Shown here piece after piece: positions 22,390 to 35,825 of a stretch of DNA of 64,000 bases. Origin of the DNA: Membranipora membranacea (taxonomy: Eukaryota > Bryozoa > Gymnolaemata > Cheilostomatida > Membraniporidae); NCBI GenBank assembly GCA_914767715.1, contig OU612066.1, positions 21,984,283-22,048,282 of the forward strand, written 5' to 3'. Both the position numbers and the translations under genes were made by a program. The notes under the pieces were generated by a model that was given only the letters and a program-made list of their open reading frames with translations, had not been told where the DNA came from and made no database searches. Within the stretch, counting starts at the first letter, position 1; the number at the start of each line of letters is the position of its first letter.

Positions 22390-24400
22390 AACATTGGGAC
22401 TAGTGACTTGGAAACCTAGTGAAGTTTTTGTCTGAATAGACAGACAGCCATTATAGTCACAGTGATAATTTGTGAAGGTGACTTTAAATGATGTGGTAAT
22501 ACCAAGGAGAAACAGGTAGCAGTAGTAAGACATTTTTTAAATTGATCCAAGTCTAATATCATCTGAACTTTATAGATAGACAAGACTGATAGATATAGAT
22601 GGGAAGATTAAAAGTAAGAGTAATCGCAGATTCAGTGAACAAGTGAATATTCAGATCAAGATCAATTTTCTTTAATCTTGTATATATATAATACATAGCT
22701 AGTTGTATAATCGTGAATGTTTATTATTGAGCCAAATCAAGGCTTGGGTAATACTGTGAAAATGTGACCTTGAGGTGTGTTCTGAAAATCTAATAATAAT
22801 GTTCAAGCTTTGATCTACGTAACAGTGTCAATTCTTAAAGAAATCATACAAGGAAACAATTTTCTTATCATGCTTTGATTAGTAGTTAGAAGAGGCTATT
22901 TATGGAGCAAGACACAAAAGCATATCCGATATCGACGAGAATCTCAATGCAATGGTTATTATACCTCTTCCCTGAAGATGTCAATTTTTTGTGCCAACCA
23001 AGGTTAAAGGAAATGCCTTCACAATCCTGTTCAGTCTTGCAAAGTCCTCATTTAGTTATTTTGCCACATCTATTACCAGGGAAATTAATACATTGTTAAT
23101 GTTTGTTCTTCAGATTAGCTCTTTGGTTGGACAAGAACAGACTGCTAGTCTGCGCATTCCTAGATTGCAAGATGGGTGTTCATTATCATATTAACTATAT
23201 CATGAACCATGAGGTTGTATCTCCAATGTTCCACAATTAGGCAAGCAAAACCTACCCTCCTAGTCCTAACCAAAGTTCTATGTAAGATAAACTGATATAC
23301 AGTATTGATAACCATGGCCAATAACAGTAAACACGATTTACTAGCTGATAGAAATCTCACAGTAGTTCTAACAAACCCATGAAAGCTAATTCCTATAAGG
23401 ATTTATTTTATGTTTGAAGTTCAGACACGAAGATTGTTTTCCTGTTATCTTGATATTTTGTAATTCTTTTCTAGGAAACCCAACGCATTACCAGGGCTGC
23501 CAAATGTTTTTTGTGGAGATTTTTGTTGGAATAGCGATGGCTTGGCCGTTCATAGGCATGGAGACCCTAAAATTGATTGCTGTCTAACTGTTTTGTTATT
23601 TACGACATACTTGGCCAATATAGACAAAAGGCCAAGGCAGGTTTGTTCGTGGGCAAAACGGAGTCAAATCAAAACAACATAGATTGAAAGCATGAATATG
23701 ACTAGGTATCGAATCGAATTGAATCGAATGGGGATAATTAAAATCGGCATTGGTTCAAACCTCAAAAAATAGTAGACAACCATGCTTTTTGAAAAAAGTA
23801 GGAAGTAGAAATGGAAAATAAATAGATCTACTCTTAAAAGAGAAGAATTGGCTCTGCTCATTACTATGCTGCTCTTAGATAAACAAGAAACGAAAGGGAT
23901 GTGGTGCAGAGTAAGGCCTACAGCACCCATGCAAAAAAGACTACAGACTTGATGACTATATTTTATGTCGCGATCTTCCTAAACTCAGCAGTCAAACACA
24001 ATCAGCTACAATTGTCAATATTTTTACTACCAATGTTGAATGTGAGCAACCACAATTGTCAAACTTTCAATCGCAAACACGCAATTTGATCCATGTCTCC
24101 TACAGATGTGTATCAAGAATTCGGATTTTATTCCCAAAAAGGTTACCTCATTTGTGGTTTAAACTTTTCATATCTGTGGTTGATCAAATTGTAATAATTG
24201 TGGTAGTTATCGTCACGACAGTTCTGTCAACAAAAACTGACCATCAATTCTGACGTATCTCATCAGAAATCAGTAATCACATCGCGAATCATTGATATAA
24301 TTGATCACTGTGCAATGCTCCATTCCCCCAAGCTACCTGTGACTTAGCACAACCAACCAAAATGCTCAGATATATTTATATCCAACCAATCATATGTTGC
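22390..24400. other. No gene recognised
   Basis: AT-rich DNA with short open frames only. No splice-consistent coding pattern or known repeat was recognised. Confidence 0.5.
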
Positions 24401-24417
24401 GTGGTTTGGTGTACACC

Positions 24418-24425
24418 TATAAATA
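24418..24425 (+). promoter_or_regulatory. TATA box of the C-type lectin gene
   Basis: TATAAATA lies 91 bases before the lectin ATG, a normal distance for a core promoter with a short 5' UTR. Confidence 0.55.
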
Positions 24426-24508
24426 GAGTTGCCTCGGCATTTGTTTCTCAGTTTCCATGCAACATAGGTATTAGTTTATTGAATACATTACAAGTTGCTA
24501 TAGGCATC

Positions 24509-25557
24509 ATGAGGCCAAGCAGCGTGCTTGCAGTTTTGATAGCAGCGGGTAAGAATAGATGCAAATTGTTTCTTTTGCAATTCAAAATTGAATAGTTTTC
24601 CTTAGTTGAACACAGATATCATGATCGAAATCCATGTCCTTTATAAAAAAACATTTTCAGCCATGTCTGTCATATGTTGTCCACATACCATGTATATATT
24701 ATTTCCCTGTAGATGCAAACTACAACTCTATACAGCCCATTTATTTGTGGCTTTTATTTTGCAGTGGCAGCATCAGGGGCAAATGGCTGCAGCAACGGTT
24801 GGGTAAAATCGCCAGCCACAGGCAGATGTTATAAATTTGTTGTTAATAGAAGCGTCAATTGGGGAGCGGCAGAGGGCCTGTGCAGTATCTATGGTGGAAG
24901 ACTGGCTACTCTACGTACTTCTGATGACTTGGTCTTTGTCAATGGTTACAGAGTAACGTATTATGGTGAGTTTATCTAAAAATGCTTTGTAATAATGTCT
25001 ATGTATGACATTGTCCCAACTTGTCAACTTGTGTATCTTGTGAGATCTTTTGCTCAGCAACCATAGAGTCCCAATCGTACCTTGGATGTCTCTCCAGCAG
25101 AAAGATACTGTTAAACTTGCAAACTTTGTGTCGTATGATGTATTGTTGTCACAATCTAATCGTAATATTGGTTGCACAAGCTCCCTTCACCAATATGGAT
25201 GCACTCACTTACACAATTTAAAGACAGCCATCTAATCTGAAGAAAGAGCAGTCTACAATAAGATACCCTACATTTTGGTTTCTGTTATTCTTAAGTTCTG
25301 AATACTGCTGTTCTCTAGGTTTCAAAGGTGACTTCTGGCTGGGAGGAAGGAAGATTGGTGGACAATGGTATTGGAAAACTAGCCCTCCAGCACAAAGAAT
25401 TGCCTCGAACCTAATGCTATGGGAACCCAGTCAGCCAGACAACTGTTGTGGCGGCGCATATTGTCTTCAAATGATTGCAAGATCGGATGGAAAAGTGAGA
25501 TGGGATGATACTTTATGTAGCACTCATAAGCACTTCATCTGTGAGAAGGAAACCTAA
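24509..25557 (+). CDS. Secreted single-domain C-type lectin
   Basis: Three exons, 24509-24548, 24765-24965 and 25319-25557, with GT-AG junctions in phase 1, give a 159-aa protein. The first 20 or so residues (MRPSSVLAVLIAAV...) form a signal peptide. One C-type lectin domain follows: GWV near its start, CYKF, WGAAEGLC, GGRLATLR, FWLGG, WEPSQPDNCCGG, a WDD in the WND position, and a terminal HFICEKE. The QPD triad usually indicates galactose-type calcium-dependent sugar binding; that specificity is inferred. The six or more cysteines fit the usual disulphides plus an extra adjacent Cys pair. Soluble lectins of this kind often act in microbial recognition or adhesion. It sits alone in the gap between TRIM units A and B. 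Confidence 0.9.
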
Positions 25558-25559
25558 AA

Positions 25560-27925
25560 TATGGGCATTCACCATCGGTTACTGATTACATTTCTGGGTA
25601 AACGCCTTCATTATTACAAAAAGTTTACACGATGTTCAAAATTCATTAAAAAAAATTATTCGAAAACCAACATTCTTATTTTATTCAATTCCCTGCTCAA
25701 GGTTATATTAAAGGAAAACGCAACATACTCGCAATATGTTTTCATGAAATACAGAGTTTTTTACACCTAAAGAACTCATTTTTTCTTGAGCAAGGTGACA
25801 AGGCTCAGTTATTTAATAACACAGTACTGTATTATAACTGGTAAAATTTACTAGCATTAATCTGGCCTCAGAGCCTCATACTTTGTAGTTATCTTATCTT
25901 ACCTTAAACATTATCCTGTACCACGGCGTGCCTTATAGCGAGTTTATGCAAATTTACTTATCTCGTCAGTCCGCGGGTTTTTCTCATCCCATTCATTCTA
26001 GACAACTGAAGTGACAAGTCGTCTTTTCACAATTCCCACCCTCCCGCCCTAAAATACTGCCTTATGTGAAAGGTGACTTGGGTGCATGTGTGGTTGGTTT
26101 CTGCCTTTTCTAAAGTATCGAGGCCGAATTTCCTCCTATAAAGTTCTTGCCCTGCCCATGCTGTTCTCCAGCAACTTAAATGTTTATTTCTAACTTATTG
26201 GGGGTTAACCAGGAAATGGCGTATTAGTCGCCCCTCTCCTATAGGGGAACCCCCAGCTATCTTGTTAATCATCTTATCCCTTGTTCTGAATTAATCGGAA
26301 ACGTGCTTCATGACATCACAATTAAAGTACTGACATCTGGTTGATTTCTTGATGGTCAGAATGTGAAAGCTGCTATGTTGGTATATTATGCTATGCTACA
26401 GAGGAATAAGTGCTCTTAGAGGTCTATGTGCTCGAATGAACAACTTGATTGTTGGCAACAATAGTTTCTTCCATTGTTGTTATTATTTATGAAAAGAAAG
26501 CCCTGATCAATGAGCGTAGACATAGACATACATCGTAGTCTATAGTATGATGCCGTCGTAAATGTGCTGCCATTAGAGTTTCCGATGATCACCATTGTCT
26601 AAAAGCTCAAATTTATAGTAATACAAGCAGGACACAATTCATTGGAATAGAGTTAACATGACAAAAATATAAACGTATTTGCACTTACATGACTGGTTTG
26701 GCTGGAAATCAATTAAATCCAGGAGAAAAGTTTATATTCGGCAGAAAAGTTGTCACAGAGGATGCTGCCTCATTGGCATGGCTGTATCCTCAACACTGAC
26801 ATAAAAATTGTCATTATCATGAGTTGTGCCCAAAATAATACAAAAGGAACGCTGTGGTGCATTTCAGCTTGTTAAAGCTATCTATTGTTAATGATAGGTT
26901 ATGATGGTGAATCTAAATGTGTGTTAAAGTCTTATTTTACATGGTTATTGTCATTGCATCAATATTTAATAATAATACAAAAAAACCCTGGCATTAAACG
27001 TCCTAAAACAGGTAGGAATCGAGGTTCTTTTTCGATTGCTCCGGTTTGTCTTTTAATTAAGAATTCAGAGTCGTTTGCCTGTAACAGTCTTTGGAGATTC
27101 TCTCTCAAGGATTTGGTTTGGAGGACCGGACGTATTAGTTAAACTCAAAATGTATCTCCTTCGATAATGGAAATATTTTTTGACATTTCATGCCGCAATG
27201 CTAGGCAATGAGCCTGGGGAGTGAAGTGAGAAAATTAGGCCTTATATGTACATTGTGAGGGCGTTTTTCATTTCTAGTGTAATTTATCTTCATGGTTTGG
27301 ACATATCAACAGGAATGTTTCAAGAATTTTACTTATTATCATTTAATTGGCAAGAACAATAGCAAAGTATTTTTTTAGTATGAGAATTAATCTGTGACTC
27401 GTTTACGGTCACCTTGAGCTGGATGATCTCATCCAAGCGCACAAATATATAATCTGGCCACACCTAGGCCTGTCGGTGACAGGTCCCGTAATGTCCGCCT
27501 CGAATCAACCGGTAGATGAATCTGGGTAATCAGCATTCCCTCCATTAGATGTGAAGATGATAAGGTGAACAGTTCATTGAATCCTTTCCCAGTATTGAGA
27601 TATAATTGAGCTGATGCCAACAAGAGTTGTCTCCTTCTGTCTTGTAAGAAAGCAATCTTGTTTGAGCAAAATTGAGCTGATATTTATAACGGTAATAAAG
27701 TTTAAATGATTATTTGAACAATGAATTCTTGGCCTTGTAAATAAGATATATTATCAAAATTTAATTCAAGTATAATTGTATTATCATTGTCTGAGCAAAG
27801 CATACCTTAGCTGATCTAGTTCAAATATCGCTACCATTACTACTGTCTTATCACCAATTGATAACGCTTGCAGGTTAATATCAATCAACCGAATGCAGAG
27901 AAACTGGATGTTAGAGATATTAACT
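25560..27925. other. No gene recognised
   Basis: AT-rich intergenic DNA. Open frames up to about 85 codons show no domain and no conserved copy elsewhere in the window. Confidence 0.5.
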
Positions 27926-27929
27926 GCAA

Positions 27930-29440
27930 CATAGATAACCGCGCTTACAGTTTTGCTTCGCTTATTTGTCAGGCTATTAAGATGAGGTCGTTTAGCTTAT
28001 TACACAGCAGTCTGCAGTCACAACTTGAACAAGGAAGTTAGTAACAAGCAGTGGAGATTTAGATAGAGCAACACACAGAGAGTTAACAGGACATAACCAT
28101 TGAAAATATCAGGTCAGTAGGATGTACAATCAAGGCATTAGGTACTCTAACTCTCTCTGACTCTTTATATAAGGGTGTTGAACTTCTAATCCCTTTGTTC
28201 AGTTTTTTATCACAACTTACTCTGGTTAGGGATTAGGGTCGCTAACAGAGGTTTTTTTATGGAGAGATAAGTATAACTTCATTGATATGAAGGTTATTGC
28301 ATTCTATTGTTAACCATACTGTGATCTCTGTTACTGCAGGCTCTGCGATGATACATTAATCTTACATTTCGGAATGCTTAACTTGAAGACTCCCTCGTAC
28401 TATTATACACATGTCTTGCTTGCTCACAGCGGACCCCTCCCACTTTAATTCAGTGTTTGGGGAAAGAAAGTGGGATATAAAAGAGTGTCCTCATTTTTTT
28501 TCTCATTCCCTGACCCACTTTAGAATCACTTGTCAGTGTGATAAAAATATACCCCAGCTAATGTAAATTCCTTTGAGTCCATATCAGCCCTTTCATTGAA
28601 TGCGACTGATAAGTAGTGAGTAATTGAACCCTTACAGGTTAACCTCCTTCAGTCAATCACATATAAACAGTGTGTTAAAAAATTGAAACTGCCACATGGA
28701 TTTCCCTCTTGTCACAGTTTTGTTTTGCTTATTTGTCAGCCAGTTAACTTATTACACAGCAGTCTACAGTCACAGCTTGAACAAGGAAGTTAGTAACAAG
28801 CAGTGGAGATTTAGTCATAACTACACACAGAGAGTTTACAGGACAAAACCATTGAGTATATCAGGTCAGTAGGATGTACAATCAAGGTGTTAGATACTCT
28901 CTCTAACTCTTTTAGCTTCATTGATATGATGGTTATTGCATTCTATTGTGAACCATACTGTGATCTCTATTACTGCAGGCTCTGCGATGATACAGTAATC
29001 TTACATTTCGAAATGTTATACTGGAAGACTCCCTCCTATTATACACATGTCTTGCTCACAGCGGACCTCTTCCGCTTAAATTTAGTTTTTGGGTGAAAGA
29101 AAGTGCGATGACCCACTTTAAAATCACTTGTCAGTGTGTTCAAATATACCCCAGCTAATATAAATTCCTTTTAGTCCATATCAGCCCTTTTATTGAATAA
29201 CCCTTACAGGTTAGCCTACATCAATCAATTACATCTAAACTGTGTGTTAAAAAACCGAAACTGCCACATGGATTTCCCTGTTGTCACAGTTTGTTTCGCT
29301 TTTTTGTCAGGCAGTTAACTTACCACACAGCAGTCTGCAGTCACAGCTTGAACAAGGAAGTTAGTAACAAGCAGTGGAGATTTAGTTATAACTACACACA
29401 GAGAGTTTACAGGACAAAACCATTGAGTATATCAGGTCAG
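27930..29440 (+). repeat. Three tandem copies of a putative noncoding first exon and promoter (upstream of TRIM-B)
   Basis: A core of about 112 bases (ACACAGCAGTCT, then CTTGAACAAGGAAGT, then GCAGTGGAGATTTAG) ends in ATATCAG|GTCAGT at 28112, 28864 and 29435. Each is followed by homologous sequence. Copies 2 and 3 are preceded by AAACTGCCACATGGATTTCCC, and copy 2 also by ATATAAAC at about 28661. The last donor is 467 bases from the CTTTTAG acceptor at 29902 just ahead of the RING exon ATG. The simplest reading is alternative 5' UTR exons, each with its own promoter. No long ORF crosses them. Confidence 0.6.
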
Positions 29441-29935
29441 TAGGATGTACAATCAAGGTGTTAGATACTCTCTCTAACTCTTTTAGGGTGTTGAACATCT
29501 AAGCGCCTTGTTCAATTTTGTATCACTGCTTACTCTAGTTAGGGAAGCAAATAATGGCATTTTATAGTCAACCAACTGAGATCTCCAGTATGGAGAGCTA
29601 TATTACCAGATTTGTAGTCACCCTTCTGTTAATATACATACACAGGTCATGCTCACAGCAGGCACTTTGCAAATAAAATTCATTATTTGGGAGGGGCAGG
29701 GAGAAAAAGCGAATTTAAAAGAGTCTCCTCACTTCGGTGGTAACACTTGGATGTGATTCTCAGTTTGCTATAGATGGCGATGTGCGCCTTCACCTGAGCA
29801 AGCAAGCACACCCACATATGGAAAGGCGGGGCCCCCCCTGATCTTCTTGTTCTAAGTATTGTTATTAGCAATATTATGTCGATAATTTATTCATGCTTTT
29901 AGATCCGCTGAGTGACACAGCATCACATAAGAGAA

Positions 29936-32900
29936 ATGGCCGTCTCAGTAGCAGAAGATGCACCACATCTGGTAACATGTGGTAACTGCCTCGAGGAAGA
30001 GGGGTTTATCCATAACCCCATGTTTCTGCCCTGTGCTCATGTCTGCTGTGAGACTTGTCTGAGGAGGCAACTCAAGAAGACTGATGTAATCGAATGTAGG
30101 GTTTGTCAGTACGTATCAGGTACACAGAGCGTCTAATATGACGAGTTTCTGATTTGAACTATCAATATATATTTTATTGTTGTGTAGCTCCACATTGATT
30201 CAACTTATCTAGTCAGGTGATTAACACCATTAATCTGTTGCCGATTTAAAACATTTCCTTCACATGATTTCCTGTTGTCCAGGAAAGGGGCGGGGCAGTG
30301 TTGGAGGGAGAGCTGGCAGGATAGAAAAAGTGGGATGTGTTTCGGGATGGGCAAAGTGGGATAGTTGGCTTCATGGTACTGGCCACATTGTCAGGAGATA
30401 ATAACTCCACTGTATCCTTCACTAATTCAAATGCAACATTACTCCGCTCGATAATTGATTAAGTATGACATAAAGCGCAAATTTTTTTTATTTGTAGAAA
30501 CAAGTGCAAGGTGGTTATAGACAAACTTTCTTCAGCCTTAGAGGATGTGCATCCTGCTACATTCTGTGAACCATGTGAGAAAAGTGGAAAACTCAAGATG
30601 ACCGCCAACACTTACTGTCTGACCTGTGAACATAAGTACTGTGCTGCTCATCAAAAGGTATATAGTAATCAAGGACTGTAGCTGTGTGTCTGTTAGGCAA
30701 TTTGGAGAACTAATTTTGTATTTCGAATGGCATTATCAACGACAACGATAGCTACGGAGTGTTTTATCAAGGTGTTAGAGTTAGTGTCTCTAACTCTAAC
30801 TCCTTGGTTTGATATATCATAATTTTTTAGGGAGCCAAGTGTAAAGGGAGAAAGAGAACTATCCTTAAGCTGTGATAAAGAATGAGATTTGAATAATTTT
30901 GTCATTACAGCTTCACATTGAGCTAAACTGGCATCATGAGACTCAGAGTATAAAGGAATACATGAGATCAACCTCAACAGTAGATCAGCAGAAGTTCTGT
31001 GAGACTCATAAAGATCAAGTAATCACTTTTGGATGTTCTAAGTGTTGGAAGGTTTACTGTGTGTACTGCGTGTCTACTGTAACTGGAAATTGTGAAAGTG
31101 GTGAGATATATGTAATTCCGCATCATCATATTATTATTGTATATACAGCAGCAGATTGGATAACGGTTTTAGTTTCTAAACACATTAAAAACAACTCAAA
31201 TTGTGCGCTCTTCTAATCTGAGAGGACAACTCTCTTGGTTACAAAAAGAAAAGTCATAGATTTTCGCTGAGATTGCTTACAACACAAAATTCTGACTCTA
31301 TTCAACTTAATCATAACTGGGTGCCAAAAATAACTGGAAAAGGGGTTTCGGCCTATCAAGATAGTTAATGTATTTTTCCAAATTTCCAAATTTGACACCA
31401 CAAGGAGTTTGCTGAGTCCATTCTGAGAGTTTGTGAGAAAAATACCCGAGGCTCGATGTCATGGGAATAACTCATATGAGATGCATAAAGAGAGTTGGAA
31501 ATGGTAAAATTCTAGGATTTTCCTTATCATAATTATTAGGTATTATTGAACTGTTGAAATTGAGATAAATCTGATCTGATATGTGTTTTTTTTTGACAGC
31601 AACTAGTGTTATCCTGAGCGCGCGAGTAAATAAATCTTTTTTCCTTGCATTTATATCACATCATATTTATGGGTAGATGGATGTGTAAGGAGCGGGTCAC
31701 TGATACAAGACGGCCGGTATCTGATCCCTGGCATAAAAGTTGGTGTCAGGAAGGGCATTCGTATGATGACCAAAGACACAGGCTATCATAACCATTGACA
31801 GGTGTTTTTAGCTATTCAGATTACAATCTAAAAGGGAGGTCATTATTTTACAACTCAAACATTTTTCTCTGTCTTTCTAGCAGGATCTTCCCACAAGCTT
31901 TTACCTCTCAAAGAGCTGACAGCTGAGGTGAAGAAAGCATTTAAGCCGAAACAAGCAGAAGCTGAGGAGTTGTTTGATAAATGGTCAGCTGTGATGAAGG
32001 AGGCAGCGATCACTCTGTCTAACTGGGATACAAAAACTGAGGAAGGAGTCGGACTTATTGATGATACAGAGGAGAAACAGGTATTGTTATCACAGTCATA
32101 ATGAATAAATGAAAAAGATTTTGTTGATACCTTATCGATAGGTATTGGAAGAGAATACAAAATGTTATAACACTGAATCTTGATGAAATACAACTCTGCG
32201 TGAGATAGATAGGTTTGACCGGTCGAAATTTATTGTGAAAAGAGGTCATCTTTCACTTATTGCCTACTATATAGATAAAAGCTATCAGAGAGAAATATGG
32301 AAAGTTAAAGGAGGAGTATATCACAAACAGAAGCAGCACTAAAGATAAGCTAACAGAATACATAGAGAAGGATGCTGGTCTAAAACTCACTGAGTTTCAT
32401 GAGCAGATTAAAACTTTCCGGTCTGATCTATCTAAACAACACTGTGTAAGTTGTTCAACCATTTTTGAGGTTGTGAGTCTAATTATGAATTAAACCAAAT
32501 CAATTAATCGTGTCATTTCACAGGATTAGCTTTAGGTAATTAAGATGCAAAACTTCTGCAATGATATTTAAATTCACCGTGTACTTTTGTATACCTTTCA
32601 CTGCTTTTGCCATGTTTATAGTAGCAAGGACGATTGAATATATAAAGCTGTCCTCTCATTGACATTGAGGGAGCAACTTCAAAATAATGTTTTTACAGTT
32701 TATTTGGTCGGAGGCTTGAAAAGACAGGCTACCCAACTCAAGCTTCGTCAGTTGTTGCAATATCAGTTTCACATGAAATTAATGCGTTTATAGTAGTAGA
32801 TCACCATATAAGTCAGTAAAAGCTTTCTGAAACCAAAACTCCACCCATTTGTAAAGTTTATTGTGAAATTTCCAAAAGAAAAAACTCTGGGTACAAGTCT

Positions 32901-34525
32901 TCAAAGAAAACATTAAATGTTTTCGTTGAAGACTGGTACCCAGAGTTTATTCTTTTGGAAAATTAGGAAATTAAGAAATTTTCTTAATTTCCTAATTTTC
33001 TCAATTATAGTAGCTATAAATTAACATACATATCGTATTGCCTTCTTATTTTACAGGTTGATTTGCTGCGAACAAAGAAGATATTAGAGACTAAACTGGA
33101 TGATATGGCTGTTGAAGAATTCAAAGGTCTAGTGGTGGAAAAGCAACTGAATATCCAGACCACTGGTATATATGTTTTTCCTGCTGCTTCAATCGTCATC
33201 TCGCCATCTTGCCACCCTCCACGTTATAATGCTATGAAAATTTGCGTGCAAACCTGCAAAGTGATTAATTGATGCAATAACTTTGAAGTGGAAACGTTGG
33301 GCTCTGCATGAGAAGCCACTAACTGAGGAACAAACCTGATAATGCGAAGGATGGCATTAATCCTAGTGAACGATTTGTTTTAAGTGTCTTGTTCATTTTG
33401 AAACCGCGTAAAAACAAAAAAATAATTTCTTATATTTCAGAATCTGACACCACAGAGATAAACGCTGCTCTGTTTCCGACAGACGACTTTTTGATCGGTG
33501 ATGACCTCATGAGAAGTAGGAGACCTCCGACCTCAATGAGGCTGGTGAAGCAGCTGGCATCAAATACCTCCTGCTACACGTCATGTAGTTACAAAGGTGT
33601 GGCTTATGTAGGTCTAAGCAGAGACTCAATCAACAGAATAGATGAAGCTGGTAACAAGACAGCAGACTTCATCAAACTTCCCACTGACATCATCACCATA
33701 AGAGCTCATCAGGATCGACTCTACATTCTCATGTACGGACAGCCTTACAAGATCTATGTGTATTATCTGAATGGTCAACAGATCACCTCCTGGGATCACT
33801 CAGACAGCAATGGCAAATACTTTGGGAGCAAACTTTGTATTGTAAGAAACCAGATACTTGTTCCTGATGCTACCAATAAGAGAATCACTAACTATAATCT
33901 CAACGGGAAAGTGATGAGACAGATTCCATGTCCTAAGATCCCAACCAACACCTACATATCCATGTGTTCAGCCGGAAAGGACTCTGTCATCATCACCACT
34001 TACTCACCTGCTCAGGTCTTCAAGTACAACATGAGCACAGAGTTTGTACTCTGGACTACAAGCCTCACAGCAGGACCATTCTCTGTAGCCAGCAGTAATG
34101 ATGTAGTACTGGTCAGTGGAAATGGATACGGGGTCAGTAAGAGAGGTGTATGGATAGAAGTTCTAAATACAGCGACTGGTAAGAGCTTTACTCGTTAAAT
34201 TATATTATATACATGTAGGTCTTTCATATAACAATAGAGTACTATAAAGTCCTGGTTAAATTAGTTTAGGGATTAGGGGATCAGTACCCTCATCCAAGCA
34301 ATCAAACCACCAGTTAAATGTATGGATTTTGTTACCTTGTTCTGTGCGGTCTAATGTATGCGTATACTTTCTTATCCTCTATTGCAAATTTCAGGTGAAC
34401 ACATAACAGAATTTAACGATCAAGAAGGAGTACAGACTGAGGTGTTGGATTTATGGACAGAGAATAACAGGCTGCTGGTGTCCAGTTATAGCTCTGTGCT
34501 GTGTTATGAACTTCTCTATGATTAA
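29936..34525 (+). CDS. TRIM-like protein B (RING, two B-boxes, coiled coil, NHL-like propeller), complete
   Basis: Eight exons: 29936-30108 (from ATG; exon acceptor at 29903), 30498-30657, 30911-31100, 31884-32080, 32275-32445, 33057-33165, 33441-34178, 34395-34525. They total 1869 bases, 622 aa, with every junction in phase. RING finger at residues 15-57: C15-x2-C18, C33-x-H35, C38-x2-C41, C54-x2-C57 (C3HC4). A B-box-like site follows (CEPC/CLTC/CAAH), then B-box 2 (CETH/CSKC/CVYC), coiled coil (about 174-333) and a propeller of about 285 residues with repeats such as IYVYYLNGQQI. The RING suggests E3 ubiquitin ligase activity, with the propeller selecting ligand or substrate (inference from TRIM-NHL relatives). 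Probably transcribed from the tandem first exons at 28000-29435. Confidence 0.92.
31672..31800 (+). mobile_element. SINE-like fragment in TRIM-B intron 3, shared with TRIM-C
   Basis: Contains GGTATCTGATCCCTGGC (box-B-like) followed by GGTGTCAGGAAGGGCATT, a motif I recall from animal SINE/RTE-type tails. The same sequence is at about 57476-57605 in TRIM-C and is absent from the corresponding TRIM-A intron. Confidence 0.35.
32870..33000. repeat. Inverted duplication in TRIM-B intron 5
   Basis: A stretch found once in the A and C introns (CTCTGGGTACCAGTC and neighbours) appears here first in direct and then in inverted orientation. A second small hairpin of AATTAGGAAATTAAGAAA follows. The inverted arm keeps the bases seen in A and C (GGTACC), while the direct arm has diverged. 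This looks like a template-switch event. Confidence 0.75.
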
Positions 34526-34617
34526 TGTTTAGCTTTCAGTAACTTCATATAGGCAGTGAACTTCTATATAAATTATGATTTACAGAAAACTGTTGCCCAC
34601 TTGATGATTAAATTTCT

Positions 34618-34623
34618 AATAAA
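34618..34623 (+). terminator. Polyadenylation signal of TRIM-B
   Basis: AATAAA lies 93 bases after the stop codon, in the same position as in copy A. Confidence 0.6.
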
Positions 34624-35825
34624 CAAAATTTAGTTTTAGATATTATAATGTTGAGGTTAACCTTATCATCATAAAGCTCACCGCTATCAAGGCCGATAAA
34701 CTTCATACTTTATAGATTTCAAACCAAGTTAAATCATTAATTGTCATAAAAAATCATTGACAGTTGATGGCGTTGTTTACAAAAGTGCTAGCTAACATTT
34801 CCCGCCTATTTATTACATTCCCTTTACAGTAATTTCCATCTCTCAATTTGAAGTCGTCCGTTCCTGCAAAAATTTGTTTTATGTATTTACATTTATGTAA
34901 TTTATGTAAAAACATTTATTATTTACGCCTGTAATAAACAGGATCCAAATCCTGACCTTAGCGGTTAGTCTCAGCGGGGAGAGAGGATATCAATTTGTAC
35001 TGGACTGAGCCCCTATTGATAGCTTCTAACCTATTTAATTTCCATCATAAGTAAGCTGTTTACTCCATGATTTATTTCCAGTTCACAAAAATATAGATTT
35101 GACTCTATTTAGTTTCCAGCTGCAAAAATCCAGATCTTTTGATAGGATGGTACGGCAATTGTAACTAGCAGTAGGCAAAAGCCGGACATACATCGAAGTC
35201 ATCAAGCCATTTTGCATCTTGCTTGAACATACATGTTAAGGCTTTCCGATGAGTTAACCTATAAAGGCCAGCACTACAGTCAGGATGGAGAACATCATTA
35301 CAGTTAAAATAAGCATAACTGTATTTTGAGTAAATAAAGCATTATAATAACAACATTGCAACTTTGAGAACAGGAGGTTTCACAGAGAAGATGGCTTATA
35401 GATAACATTGATGCCCCAATTGTGTCGACAAGAAAACCAGTGGTTTGAAAACAGCTTGAAGAGATTCCTTCCTCTTGTTATCCAGTAAATGGACAAGTCT
35501 GCTGGCATTCTTTGCTGGACATTGTGGATACCATTTATTTTTATCAGATACCTCATCATAAGTCTGAGCTCAGAGACACAGACGGTCCTCATATCAAATA
35601 TTTTCATGGAAAGAATCATTCAGTGGATTTTTTTCCCATTTTTTGCAGTGTCAGTAGGCAAACCCTATCCTTTGAGGTGGCTGGTAAGCCTGATTGCTCT
35701 GTGTAAGATCATCTCAAGCATCTCATGCCTTAGTTGAAGGTGGAGTCATTCACTTGGTCAACGAACTCCATCAATACAAAAATATGTGCTGTTCTGAATG
35801 GCCGTTGAAAACTGTTGCTTTCGAT

